Source: Roseisolibacter agri (GTDB lineage: Bacteria; Gemmatimonadota; Gemmatimonadetes; Gemmatimonadales; Gemmatimonadaceae). Taken from it: a DNA stretch of 64,000 nucleotides. Shown one piece after another: positions 16,429 to 24,279 of this stretch. Location of the stretch: assembly GCF_030159095.1 (NCBI RefSeq), contig NZ_BRXS01000005.1:248001-312000 (forward strand), written 5' to 3'. A program made the position numbers and the translations under genes. The stretch's first letter is position 1, and every line of letters starts with the position of its first letter. The notes below the pieces were generated by a model that searched no databases, was not told where the DNA came from, and saw nothing but the letters and a program-made list of their open reading frames with translations.

Positions 16429-18513
16429 TCACGGATGCGGGCGCGGATCGGGCCACGGCCACGGCCACAGACCGGCGGCGTGCCCGCCCGCGAGCGCGCG
16501 CACCGCGATCGTGCGGACGTTCTGGTCGTTCGACTCCAGCAGCCCGCGCAGCGCCTCGACGGACTTCTCGCCGAGCGTGGCGAGCGCGCGGATGTAGCCG
16601 AGCTGCAGCTCCTTCTCGGTCTCGGCGCGCAGCGCGGCCTGCAGCGCCGGGGCCGTCGCCGGGTCCTCGATCTCGTACAGCGCCCACGCCGTCAGCTGCC
16701 GCACGCGCGCGTCGCGGTCGCCCAGCAGCGCGACGAGCTGCCGCGGCGCGGTGCGCGGCTCGATGTTGCCGATCGCCCAGATGGCGCGCGCGCGCACGGC
16801 GGCGCTCGTGTCGGCCAGCGCGCCCACCAGCGCCTCGACGGACGAGGCGTCGCCCGCGTCGCCGAGCGACCACGCGGCGGTGGCGCGCACGCGCGCGTTC
16901 GCGTCGCGCAGCGCGGCCACCAGCGCGGCGCGCGCGACGTCGTCGTCCGAATCGGAGAGCGACCAGGCGGCCATCTCGCGCACCGCGACGCTCGCGTCGC
17001 GCCGCAGCGCCTCGGCCAGCGCGGCCGCCGCCACCGACTCGTCCGCGTACTCCGACAGGCCCCACGCGGCCACGCGCCGCAGCGACGCGCTCGTGTCCGT
17101 GCGCAGCACCTTCGCCAGCAGGGTCGCGCGCTCGTCCTTCGCCTCGGCGCGCGGCGGCTGGGCGTCGCGGCCCATCAGCATGCGCAGCGCCACGCTCGGC
17201 GCGCTCTCGACGACCGGCTCCGGCGCTGGATTCGGCGCGGGATTCGGCGCGGGATTCGGCGCGGGATTCGGCGCGTCGGTCGACTCGACCGTGGCGATCG
17301 TGCGCTGCCGCTGCCGCTCGACGCTGGTGCGCTTCTCGACGCGGGTCTCGGTGCGAACGTCGACCTGCGACGCCGACGTCTCGTCGCGCACCTCGGGATC
17401 GTCGTCGACGACGACCGAAGCAGGCGTCGCGGTCGGCGCGGCGGTCGCCGCGCGCGGCGCGGGCGCGGCGGCGCTGACGGTCACCGTGATGAGCGCGAGC
17501 ACCGCGACGAGCGACGCGGTCTGGCGGCGGCTGGGCGCCGTGCGCGGGCGCTCGGGATCCAGGATGTCGAGCATGCGGCCCTCGAACTCGGTGCGGCGCG
17601 CCATGGCGAGCGCGGTGATCGGCGTCGCGTCGCCGCGCACCGAGGTGACGATGTCCAGCAGGTGCTCGGCGTAGTCCGCGGCGCGCGCGCCGCACGACAG
17701 CGCGAGGTCGTCGCACGCGCGCTCGCTCTCGGCGCGCAGGCGCCTGGCCGCGGTCCACACGAGCGGATGGAACCACCACAGCGCGCACGTCAGCCGTGCC
17801 AGCGTGTGGCCCGCGAGATCGCGCCGGCGCACGTGCGCCAGCTCGTGGAGCAGCACCGCGCGGCGACGGTCCAGCGACCAGCCGTCGCTCTCGGCCGGCA
17901 GCACGATCGTCGGCTGCAGGATGCCGCACGCGAACGGCATCTTCGCGTCGGCGCTGCGGAGGAGCCGCGGCGCGTCGTCGAGGCCCAGGCGGTCGGCGAT
18001 CTCCCACATCGGGTCGAGCCAGTCGTGCCCGTCGAGCGGCTCCGCGCGGCGGATGATGCGGCGCACCGCGAGCCACGCCTTCGCCAGCGACGCGCCGATC
18101 ACCAGCGCGACCGCGGCCCACAGCGCGAGCAGCGACGGCGCGAGGCCGAGCAGGCGGCGCAGGAGCGGCGTCGAGGTGGCGACGTCGCTCTCGGCGGGGA
18201 GCGCGGGCGCGGCGACCGCGGGCGCTTCGGTTCGCGAGCTGGATGCCGCGGTCGGCGCGCTCGCCACGGGCGGCGCGACGATCGGCGCGACGGTGGGCGC
18301 CACGACGGGCGCGGGCTCCGCGGGCAGCACCGCGAGGCGCAGCGGCGCCCACGTCGCGAGCGCGGGCACCAGCAGCAGCCCGGCGAGCGTCACCAGCCAG
18401 ACGACGTGGCGCGTGCCGGCGGGCGCGCGCTGCAGCAGGCGCGTCACGCCCCACGCGGCGAGGAGCACGAGCGTCGCCTTCGCGAGCAGCAGGACGAGGG
18501 AAGCGGGGAGCAT
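16429..18513 (-). CDS. BlaR1-like M56 membrane metalloprotease fused to HEAT repeats
   Basis: A 694-residue membrane protein. Hydrophobic helices lie at about residues 5-27, 37-55, 135-168 and 335-355. The M56 gluzincin core has HELAHVRRRD near residue 224 and the distal ESERACDDLAL near 263, so the zinc site is complete. In BlaR1/MecR1 the region after the last helix is a periplasmic beta-lactam sensor. Here it is a linker of five NPAP/EPAP units (about residues 414-432) followed by a HEAT array (about 450-680) and the tail LWPWPWPDPRPHP. The gene sits 4 nt after the BlaI stop codon, as in blaI-blaR1 operons. The presumed role is to sense an envelope signal and inactivate BlaI by proteolysis; the ligand is unknown and is not expected to be a beta-lactam. 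Confidence 0.9.
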   Translation of the reverse strand: MLPASLVLLLAKATLVLLAAWGVTRLLQRAPAGTRHVVWLVTLAGLLLVPALATWAPLRLAVLPAEPAPVVAPTVAPIVAPPVASAPTAASSSRTEAPAVAAPALPAESDVATSTPLLRRLLGLAPSLLALWAAVALVIGASLAKAWLAVRRIIRRAEPLDGHDWLDPMWEIADRLGLDDAPRLLRSADAKMPFACGILQPTIVLPAESDGWSLDRRRAVLLHELAHVRRRDLAGHTLARLTCALWWFHPLVWTAARRLRAESERACDDLALSCGARAADYAEHLLDIVTSVRGDATPITALAMARRTEFEGRMLDILDPERPRTAPSRRQTASLVAVLALITVTVSAAAPAPRAATAAPTATPASVVVDDDPEVRDETSASQVDVRTETRVEKRTSVERQRQRTIATVESTDAPNPAPNPAPNPAPNPAPEPVVESAPSVALRMLMGRDAQPPRAEAKDERATLLAKVLRTDTSASLRRVAAWGLSEYADESVAAAALAEALRRDASVAVREMAAWSLSDSDDDVARAALVAALRDANARVRATAAWSLGDAGDASSVEALVGALADTSAAVRARAIWAIGNIEPRTAPRQLVALLGDRDARVRQLTAWALYEIEDPATAPALQAALRAETEKELQLGYIRALATLGEKSVEALRGLLESNDQNVRTIAVRALAGGHAAGLWPWPWPDPRPHP

Positions 18514-18517
18514 CGGC

Positions 18518-18910
18518 CTACCTCCCGTCGTCGCGCGCGCGCCGGATGCTGTCGCGCATCCGCGCGATGTCGGCGTCGCTGAGGTCCACGTCCGACATCC
18601 GGAGCAGCGCGGTGATGGCCTGCTCGGGCGAGCCGGCGAAGTGCGTGCTGACGACGTGCGCCAGCGCCCGCTCCTGCGCCGACTCGGCCGGCGTGGCGGG
18701 GAAGTAGACGTAGCGCGGGCCGTCGTCGCGATGCCGGATCAGCCCCTTCTCGCCGAGGATGCGCACGACCGAGCGCACCGCCGAGTAGGTGGGCGGATCG
18801 GGGAGGTCGGTCATGATCTCGGCCACCGTGGCCTCGCCGCGGCGGTGGAGGATGTCCATCACCTGGCGCTCGCGTCGCGACAGGTCGAGGGTCTCGGGCT
18901 GGCTGGTCAC
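18518..18910 (-). CDS. BlaI/MecI-family transcriptional repressor
   Basis: A 130-residue winged-helix repressor of the BlaI/MecI/CopY family. It starts TLDLSRRERQVMDILHRRGE, with the recognition region TYSAVRSVVRILGEKGLI near residue 50 and a C-terminal dimer helix. The GTG at 18910 was chosen: the upstream ATG at 18973 would put both putative operators inside the coding region, and 130 residues is the family length. It is the first gene of an operon with the M56-HEAT protease and presumably is cleaved on signalling. It is divergent from the HEAT-cyclophilin gene. Confidence 0.9.
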   Translation of the reverse strand: MTSQPETLDLSRRERQVMDILHRRGEATVAEIMTDLPDPPTYSAVRSVVRILGEKGLIRHRDDGPRYVYFPATPAESAQERALAHVVSTHFAGSPEQAITALLRMSDVDLSDADIARMRDSIRRARDDGR

Positions 18911-18932
18911 GGCGGGGTCCGCGTGAGGGGCG

Positions 18933-18965
18933 TGCTGAAAAATCAACCGTGCTGATATTTCAGCA
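18933..18965. promoter_or_regulatory. Two tandem putative BlaI operators
   Basis: Two 16-nt dyads lie 17 bp apart centre to centre: TGCTGA-AAAA-TCAACC (18933-18948) and the perfect TGCTGA-TATT-TCAGCA (18950-18965). They stand 23 nt before the chosen BlaI start, in the only AT-rich patch of the region. The sequence differs from the classical TACA/TGTA BlaI box, so assignment to BlaI is inferred from position and from the matching site at 16341. Confidence 0.7.
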
Positions 18966-19112
18966 GGAATCACCGCCCGTCAAGAGCGAGTTTTCCGGCT
19001 GCGGCCGCCGGGCGCTCCGGACCCTTCGGTTGCGGCCGCCGCGCGGCCACCTTCCATTGGCCACTCTCCGGGCGCCGCGGCGCCGATCGCCTCCATTCCC
19101 CACCACGTCACG

Positions 19113-20945
19113 ATGCGCCCCATCGCGGCACTGCTCGCCCTCAGCCTCACCGCCGGCGCCCTGCCCGCGCAGGCCCCGACGCTGGACGCCCTGATCCGGG
19201 CCGAGGACGCGCGCGGCGCCACCGCCGCCGACCCGGCGACGCTGCGGGCGGGGATCGGCGCGGGCGACGCCACGCTGCGCCGCATGGCCGTGCGCGGCCT
19301 CGGGCGCTGGGAGCGGCCCGACCTGCTGGACGACGTCGCGGGCGCGCTGGACGACACCGATGCCACGGTGCGGCGCGCGGCGGCGGACGCGGTGGGGCAG
19401 GCGGTGCAGCGCGGCGAGGGCGCGGCGCGGGCGCGTGCGATCCTGCTCGCGAAGCTGGGCCGCGAGCCCGACGCGTCCGTGCGCGGGCAGATCGCGGAGA
19501 ACGCGGGCCGCGTGCGCATCGACAGCGCGGACGTGGCGGCGACGGCGGAGGCGCTCGCGGCGCAGCTGCCGCTGCGCGGCGCGGTGCGCGGGCTGTTCTT
19601 CCTCGCGCGGCAGCGCGCCGCGCGCGGGCTCGTGCCGGCGGCCGTGGCGGCGCGGCTGCAGCAGGTCGCGACGACCGCCGCGCTGCCGACCGACGTGCGC
19701 GCCACCGCAGCCGCCGCGCGCATCGCCGCCGGCGGCGCGACGCCCGACGAGCTGGCGGCGCTGCGCCGCGACGCGAGCGGCGACGTGCGCGCGCTGGCCG
19801 CGACGGCCGCGATGATCACCGACCCCGCACCCATCGTGCGCTACCGCGCAGTGGCGCTGGCGGCGTGCCCCGCGCTCGTGACGGCCACGCGCGACCCGAA
19901 CGCGCACGTGGCGCTGGCGGCGACGGACGCGCTGGCGAAGTGCACCGACGACGCGGCGGCCGTCGCGGTGCTGGAAGCGTCTTCGTCGCCGCGCGCGCTC
20001 GTGTCGCTGGCCGCCGTCGCGCCGGCGCGTGCGCGGACGAAGCTCGCGCGCGTGGCCGCCAGCCGCGATCCGTTCGCGCGCGTGCATGCCGCGCGCGCGG
20101 CGCGCCGCCTGGCCGACACGACGACGCTGCGGCGGCTGGCGCGCGACGCGGACGCGAACGTCGCGAGCGAAGCCATCGATGGGCTCTCGGCGCTCACGGG
20201 CCACCTGGACGATGCGACGTACGTCGCCGCGCTGCGCACCGACGCGGCGCAGCAGCTGATGTCGGCGGCGAAGGCGCTGGCCGGCGCGCCGACCGCGACG
20301 CCCGCGCTGGTCGAGGCGCTCGACCGCATGACCGCGCGCCGCCGCGAGACCGAGCGCGATGCGCGCATGGCGCTGGTGGAGGCGCTCGGCGCCGGCGTGC
20401 CGGCGCGCTACGCGCGCGACTGGGACCCGGAGATCGCGCGGAAGGCGGCGGCGCTCACCGGCGTGCGCGCCGATCCCGCGCCGCTGCCCGAGCCGCCCGT
20501 GCCGACCGTGGCGCAGCTGCGTGGCGTGCGTGGCGCGACCATCGAGATGGCCGACGGCGGCCGCGTCGAGCTGCGGCTCTTCCCGATGGACGCGCCGACG
20601 AACACGTGGCGCTTCGTGCGGCTGGCGCGCGCGGGCTGGTTCGACGGGCTGACGTTCCACCGCATCGCGCCCTTCTTCGTCGTGCAGGGCGGCAGCCCGC
20701 GCGCCAACGAGTACGTCGGCGACGGTCCGTTCACGCGCGACGAGGTGGGGCTGGAGAACCGCCGCGGCACGGTGGGCGTCTCGACGCGCGGGCGCGACAC
20801 GGGCGACGGGCAGCTCTACTTCAACACCGTCGACAACGTCCGCCTGGACCACGACTATACCGTGTTCGCCGAGGTGGTGCGCGGGATGGAGGTCGTCGAC
20901 CGCATGCAGGAAGGCGCGCGCATCCGGCGCGTCACCATCCACTAG
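19113..20945 (+). CDS. Secreted HEAT-repeat protein fused to a cyclophilin peptidyl-prolyl isomerase
   Basis: A 610-residue exported protein. The signal peptide ends near residue 20 (LPAQAPT). Degenerate HEAT-like helical repeats fill about residues 30-460 and a C-terminal cyclophilin domain covers about 468-605. The latter begins IEMADGGRVELRLFPMDAPT and has the active-site motif LTFHRIAPFFVVQGGSPRAN with catalytic Arg, plus VFAEVVRGMEVVD. It probably folds or binds proline-containing proteins in the periplasm. The gene is divergent from blaI, whose operators lie about 150 nt upstream, so shared control is possible but less certain than for the other two HEAT genes. Confidence 0.9.
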   Translation: MRPIAALLALSLTAGALPAQAPTLDALIRAEDARGATAADPATLRAGIGAGDATLRRMAVRGLGRWERPDLLDDVAGALDDTDATVRRAAADAVGQAVQRGEGAARARAILLAKLGREPDASVRGQIAENAGRVRIDSADVAATAEALAAQLPLRGAVRGLFFLARQRAARGLVPAAVAARLQQVATTAALPTDVRATAAAARIAAGGATPDELAALRRDASGDVRALAATAAMITDPAPIVRYRAVALAACPALVTATRDPNAHVALAATDALAKCTDDAAAVAVLEASSSPRALVSLAAVAPARARTKLARVAASRDPFARVHAARAARRLADTTTLRRLARDADANVASEAIDGLSALTGHLDDATYVAALRTDAAQQLMSAAKALAGAPTATPALVEALDRMTARRRETERDARMALVEALGAGVPARYARDWDPEIARKAAALTGVRADPAPLPEPPVPTVAQLRGVRGATIEMADGGRVELRLFPMDAPTNTWRFVRLARAGWFDGLTFHRIAPFFVVQGGSPRANEYVGDGPFTRDEVGLENRRGTVGVSTRGRDTGDGQLYFNTVDNVRLDHDYTVFAEVVRGMEVVDRMQEGARIRRVTIH

Positions 20946-20954
20946 CCGGGACGC

Positions 20955-21332
20955 TCACGGCGACCGCCGCGTCCTCGGCACGCCCAGCACGTCGAGCCGG
21001 CGCATCAGCGCCTCGCGCTCCTGCGCCTCGCGCACCATGTCGCGCAGCGTGCGCCCGAAGCTCGGCATGACCGGCTGCGGGACCTTCGGCGCGAGCAGGA
21101 CTGCGGTGTCGCCGCGCAGCAGGAAGACGTACGCCGCCGCGGGCGTCCGCGCCGTGGAGGTGAACCAGACGGTGTCGCCGTGCTGCCGGAACGTCGCGGT
21201 GCCGCTGAGTCGCGCCTCGAGGCGCGGTGTCTGGGCCGGTGCGTCGCGCGCGACGAGCAGGCCTGCGAGGACGGCGATCGTGCGAAGCGCGCGCAGGAAG
21301 TGGGAGGCGGCGGGTGTCGGGGTCGCGTGCAT
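20955..21332 (-). CDS. Small exported protein of unknown function
   Basis: A 125-residue protein with a clear signal peptide (LRTIAVLAGLLVARDAPAQ, cleavage near residue 34). The mature part contains DTVWFTSTARTPAAAYVFLLRGDTAVLLAPK, reading as beta-rich, and a charged helical end with MVREAQEREALMRRLDVLGV. I recognise no family. It is convergent with the HEAT-cyclophilin gene, 9 nt after that stop codon. The gene upstream on the same strand encodes another exported protein of unknown function. Confidence 0.65.
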   Translation of the reverse strand: MHATPTPAASHFLRALRTIAVLAGLLVARDAPAQTPRLEARLSGTATFRQHGDTVWFTSTARTPAAAYVFLLRGDTAVLLAPKVPQPVMPSFGRTLRDMVREAQEREALMRRLDVLGVPRTRRSP

Positions 21333-21424
21333 CGGACTCGTGGTGGTGTCGTGACGCGGCGGCGGGCCGTCCCGCACCCGCCGCCGCCGAGGAAGCTCGC
21401 GTGGACGTTGGCGCGTGCCGCCCG

Positions 21425-22402
21425 CTACTCGCACACCTCCGCCCAGCCTTCCCAGTAGATGTACCACGTCATGCCGCCGTCGTCGCTGACCTCCACGATG
21501 ACGTACTCCTCGTGGCAGGTCGGCGTGGTGCCGCCGCCTCCGCCTCCGCCGCCCGTGCCGGGCGTGCCCGTCCCCGGCTCCTGCGGCGGCTGGTCCCAGC
21601 AGCCCATCATGTCGTACTGCACCGCCATGATGTCCAGCTGGACGCGCAGCATCGAGATCGTCGCGGCGAGCACCGTCTGCTTCATCTCCCACGACGCCAG
21701 CTGGCTGAGGTAGCTCTCGGGCGACCAAACCCACTCGCCGTTGTTCCAGTCCCAGCCGAGCGTCACCAGCTCCAGCAGGTTCTGCTCGAACGCGTCGACC
21801 GCGCTCTGGTACGCCTCGGTGGTGGCGTAGATCGCCAGCTCGAGGTCCGTGCACGCGTCCGATGCCAGCGCGAGCGTCGGGCTTCCGGGGCGCAGCGCCG
21901 AGGCCGCGCGCACGGGCGACGCCGCGGGCGCGAGCGCGGAGCCCGCGCGCTTCGCGCCGCCCGCCGCCGCAGGCGCCGTCGCCGCGTGCGTGCGCACCAG
22001 GACCTTCCGCGGGTTGCGGCTCGCGCGCTCCATGCGCCCGCGGAAGCCGGGGTCGCGCTGCAGCCGCGCGAGTCGCGCCTCGAAGGCGGCGATGTCGTCG
22101 AGCGACCGCTCCACCATGCGCAGCTGCCGGTCGTTCAGCTGCGCCGCGCGGCCGCTGTCGTCGGTGATCCGCGCGGTCGCGTGGTCGATGGTGAAGCGCC
22201 GCCCGCGCGGCCCGGTGAACACGCGCTGCTGCCTGTCCTGGGCCACCTGTACCGACGGCCGGAAGGTGCCGATCGCCGGCGCGGCCGCGGTGGTGGCCGC
22301 GGCCGGCCCGGTGGGGGCGGCGAGATCCGACGCGCATCCGGCCACGGCGAGGCTCGTCGCGGTGACGAGGGTCGCCCAAGCCCTGCGAAGGTTGACGTGC
22401 AC
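21425..22402 (-). CDS. Predicted lipoprotein of unknown function
   Basis: A 325-residue lipoprotein with lipobox SLAVAGC at about residues 17-23. The GTG start is supported by an AGGAG Shine-Dalgarno, and the longer reading upstream lacks a signal peptide at its N-terminus. Residues 60-140 are basic and helical, including NDRQLRMVERSLDDIAAFEARLARL. Residues 200-260 are helical and Trp-rich (LGWDWNNGEWVWSPESYLSQ). A run of eight Gly follows, then a short Cys-bounded domain (CHEEYVIVEVSDDGGMTWYIYWEGWAEVCE region). No known family was recognised. Confidence 0.7.
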   Translation of the reverse strand: MHVNLRRAWATLVTATSLAVAGCASDLAAPTGPAAATTAAAPAIGTFRPSVQVAQDRQQRVFTGPRGRRFTIDHATARITDDSGRAAQLNDRQLRMVERSLDDIAAFEARLARLQRDPGFRGRMERASRNPRKVLVRTHAATAPAAAGGAKRAGSALAPAASPVRAASALRPGSPTLALASDACTDLELAIYATTEAYQSAVDAFEQNLLELVTLGWDWNNGEWVWSPESYLSQLASWEMKQTVLAATISMLRVQLDIMAVQYDMMGCWDQPPQEPGTGTPGTGGGGGGGGTTPTCHEEYVIVEVSDDGGMTWYIYWEGWAEVCE

Positions 22403-22585
22403 TGCGGCGTCTCCTGGGTGATGGGTCGCTACCGTGCGCGCGGCCGGTCGGCCGGCGCGGGCGGTAGCTAACATTCCCGCTCCGGCTCGAGTGTCTCGCG
22501 CGGGGCAACGGCGGGACGCGGCGGGCAGTGGCCGGCAGCGCACGTGCGCGCGCCTCCGCTGCGTCACCATCCATCAGGCCACCTC

Positions 22586-23584
22586 ATGCTCTTCGTCGAC
22601 AACCGCGGCATCACCGACGCACAGGTCAACCTCGCGCTCGAGGAGCACGTCTTCCGCAACCGGCCCGCCGACGAGGACGTGCTGCTGTTCTACGTGAACG
22701 CGCGCGCGATCATCATCGGCCGCAACCAGAACACCATCGAGGAGATCGACGCCGACGTCGTGGCCGCGCGCGAGGTGCAGGTGGTGCGCCGCGTGTCGGG
22801 CGGCGGCGCGGTCTACCACGACCTGGGGAACCTGAACTTCAGCTTCATGACGCCCGAGGTGCACGGGCGCTTCAGCCGCTACGACCACTTCACGCGGCCC
22901 GTGATCGCCGCGCTGCAGAAGATCGGCGTCCCCGCGGAGCTGGGCGGCCGCAACGACATCCTCGCCGGCGGCCGCAAGATCTCGGGCAACGCGCAGTTCG
23001 CGACGCCCACGCGCATGTTCAGCCACGGCACGCTGCTGCTCGATTCGGATCTCGACGCGGTGACCGCCGCGCTGCGCCCCAAGCCGGGCAAGGTCGAGAG
23101 CAAGGGCGTGAAGAGCATTCGCAGCCGCGTCGCCAACATCTCGGAGTTCCTCGCGGCGCCGCTGGACGTCGGCGCGCTGCAGGACCTGATCCTCGACGAG
23201 ATCTTCGGCACGCACGACCGCGCGCGCATTCCCACGCTCGCGCTCACCGACGACGACTGGGCCGCGGTGCACGCGCTGGTCGAGTCGAAGTACGGCGCGT
23301 GGACGTGGAACTACGGCGAGAACCCGCCGAGCAACGTGCAGCGCGCGCGCCGCTTCCCGGTGGGGGAGATCGACGTGCGGCTCGACGTGCGCGACAATCG
23401 CATCGAGTCCGCGCGCATCTTCGGCGACTTCATGGGCCGCCTGGACGTCGCCGACCTCGAGGCGCTGCTGCGCGGCGTGCGCTACGAGCGCGACGCGATC
23501 GCGCGTGCCCTCGAAGGCGTGGCGGTGGCGGACTACGTGGGGGAGGTGGCGCAGGAGGACGTGCTGGATCTGCTGGCGCCGTAA
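22586..23584 (+). CDS. lplA: Lipoate-protein ligase A
   Basis: A 332-residue ligase attaching lipoate to E2 and H proteins through lipoyl-AMP. The catalytic domain shows the family motifs in order: EEHVFRN, IIIGRNQNTIEEID, the lipoyl-AMP motif VVRRVSGGGAVYHDLGNLNF near residue 70, and the Lys-containing GGRNDILAGGRKISGNAQ near residue 125. An accessory C-terminal domain follows from about residue 240. The ATG at 22586 was chosen over one 42 nt upstream because family members start just before this strand. It stands alone on its strand, divergent from the lipoprotein gene. Confidence 0.92.
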   Translation: MLFVDNRGITDAQVNLALEEHVFRNRPADEDVLLFYVNARAIIIGRNQNTIEEIDADVVAAREVQVVRRVSGGGAVYHDLGNLNFSFMTPEVHGRFSRYDHFTRPVIAALQKIGVPAELGGRNDILAGGRKISGNAQFATPTRMFSHGTLLLDSDLDAVTAALRPKPGKVESKGVKSIRSRVANISEFLAAPLDVGALQDLILDEIFGTHDRARIPTLALTDDDWAAVHALVESKYGAWTWNYGENPPSNVQRARRFPVGEIDVRLDVRDNRIESARIFGDFMGRLDVADLEALLRGVRYERDAIARALEGVAVADYVGEVAQEDVLDLLAP

Positions 23585-23925
23585 CCTCGCGGCTGCAACT
23601 CTCCGTTCCGACGGCGCTGCGGACTGCGGATCCTGAACGGCTGCGTGCTGCGTGCTGCGTGCTGCGTGCTGCGTGCGAACCCCGAGGTCCCTCGTCGCGC
23701 TGCGCGCACTCGGGACATGGGGCGGGGGCGGCGGGTGCGGGCGGAGGCGACCTCGATCGCAGCAAGGAGACTCACGCGCAGCAGTGAGGCTCCGCAGCGG
23801 CCGCGATCGCTGGGAGCCGGAGCCCGTGCCCGCCGCCCCCGCCGGCGCGCCAGACCAGCCCCCGAAACCGAAAAGCACACGGCCCGTAAGGCCCTCAGAG
23901 TCTGTACCCTCACTCTGGAGGCCCC
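23585..23925. other. Gene-free region with tandem heptamers
   Basis: A 341-nt stretch between lplA and the PadR gene. It holds the heptamer array at 23641-23675, preceded by GCGGACTGCGGATCCTG, a motif that also appears at the edges of the hairpin clusters near 27.1, 27.4 and 61.7 kb. It is followed by the short hairpin CCCGAG...CTCGGG (23681-23714). The last 60 nt are less GC-rich (AAACCGAAAAGCACACGG) and probably contain the PadR promoter; an imperfect dyad (CTCAGAGT...ACTCTGGAG) precedes the PadR start. No convincing open reading frame was seen. Confidence 0.6.
23641..23675. repeat. Five tandem copies of the heptamer CTGCGTG
   Basis: Five perfect direct copies of CTGCGTG occupy exactly 35 nt. 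Three perfect copies and one degenerate copy recur at 30562-30589, and two inverted copies (CACGCAG) at 30794-30807. The same heptamer at two separate intergenic sites suggests an interspersed repeat module rather than chance. Confidence 0.9.
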
Positions 23926-24267
23926 GTGGCCGACGCCCTCCCCCTCGTGAAGGGGACCCTCGACGTGCTCGTCCTCAAGGCGCTGTCGTGGACCCCCATG
24001 CACGGCTTCGAGATCACCGCCTGGCTCGAAGGCCGGTCCGGCGGCGCGCTCGGCGTGCAGGACTCCGCCCTCTACCAGGCGCTGCACCGCCTCGAGGCGC
24101 GCGGGCTCGCCGCCGCCGAGTGGGGCGTGACCGCCAACAACCAGCGCGCGCGCTACTACCGGCTCACCGACGCCGGCCGCGCGCACCTCGCCGCGGAGAC
24201 CGCGCAATGGGTGCGCTACGCGGCCACCGTCACCGACATCCTGACCGCCGCGCCGCGGCCGGCCTGA
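23926..24267 (+). CDS. PadR-family transcriptional regulator (module 1)
   Basis: A 113-residue winged-helix regulator. It begins LPLVKGTLDVLVLKALSWTPMHGFEI, the hallmark of PadR proteins paired with ADOP permeases, and continues QDSALYQALHRLEARGLAAAEWG and RYYRLTDAGRAHL (wing). The GTG start is preceded by GGAGG. It lies 12 nt before a MacB-like permease gene on the same strand and presumably represses the operon. The ligand is unknown. Confidence 0.92.
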   Translation: MADALPLVKGTLDVLVLKALSWTPMHGFEITAWLEGRSGGALGVQDSALYQALHRLEARGLAAAEWGVTANNQRARYYRLTDAGRAHLAAETAQWVRYAATVTDILTAAPRPA

Positions 24268-24279
24268 GGAGGGACGGCG

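Noticed and set aside
16429-18513. Classical beta-lactam resistance system (blaI-blaR1)
   Set aside because: The regulator and protease match, but no penicillin-binding sensor domain follows the membrane part and no beta-lactamase gene is adjacent. The effector genes are HEAT proteins.
18911-18973. Longer BlaI start at an upstream ATG (18973)
   Set aside because: It would place two clear dyads inside the coding sequence and add 21 residues not typical of the family. The GTG at 18910 gives the usual length.
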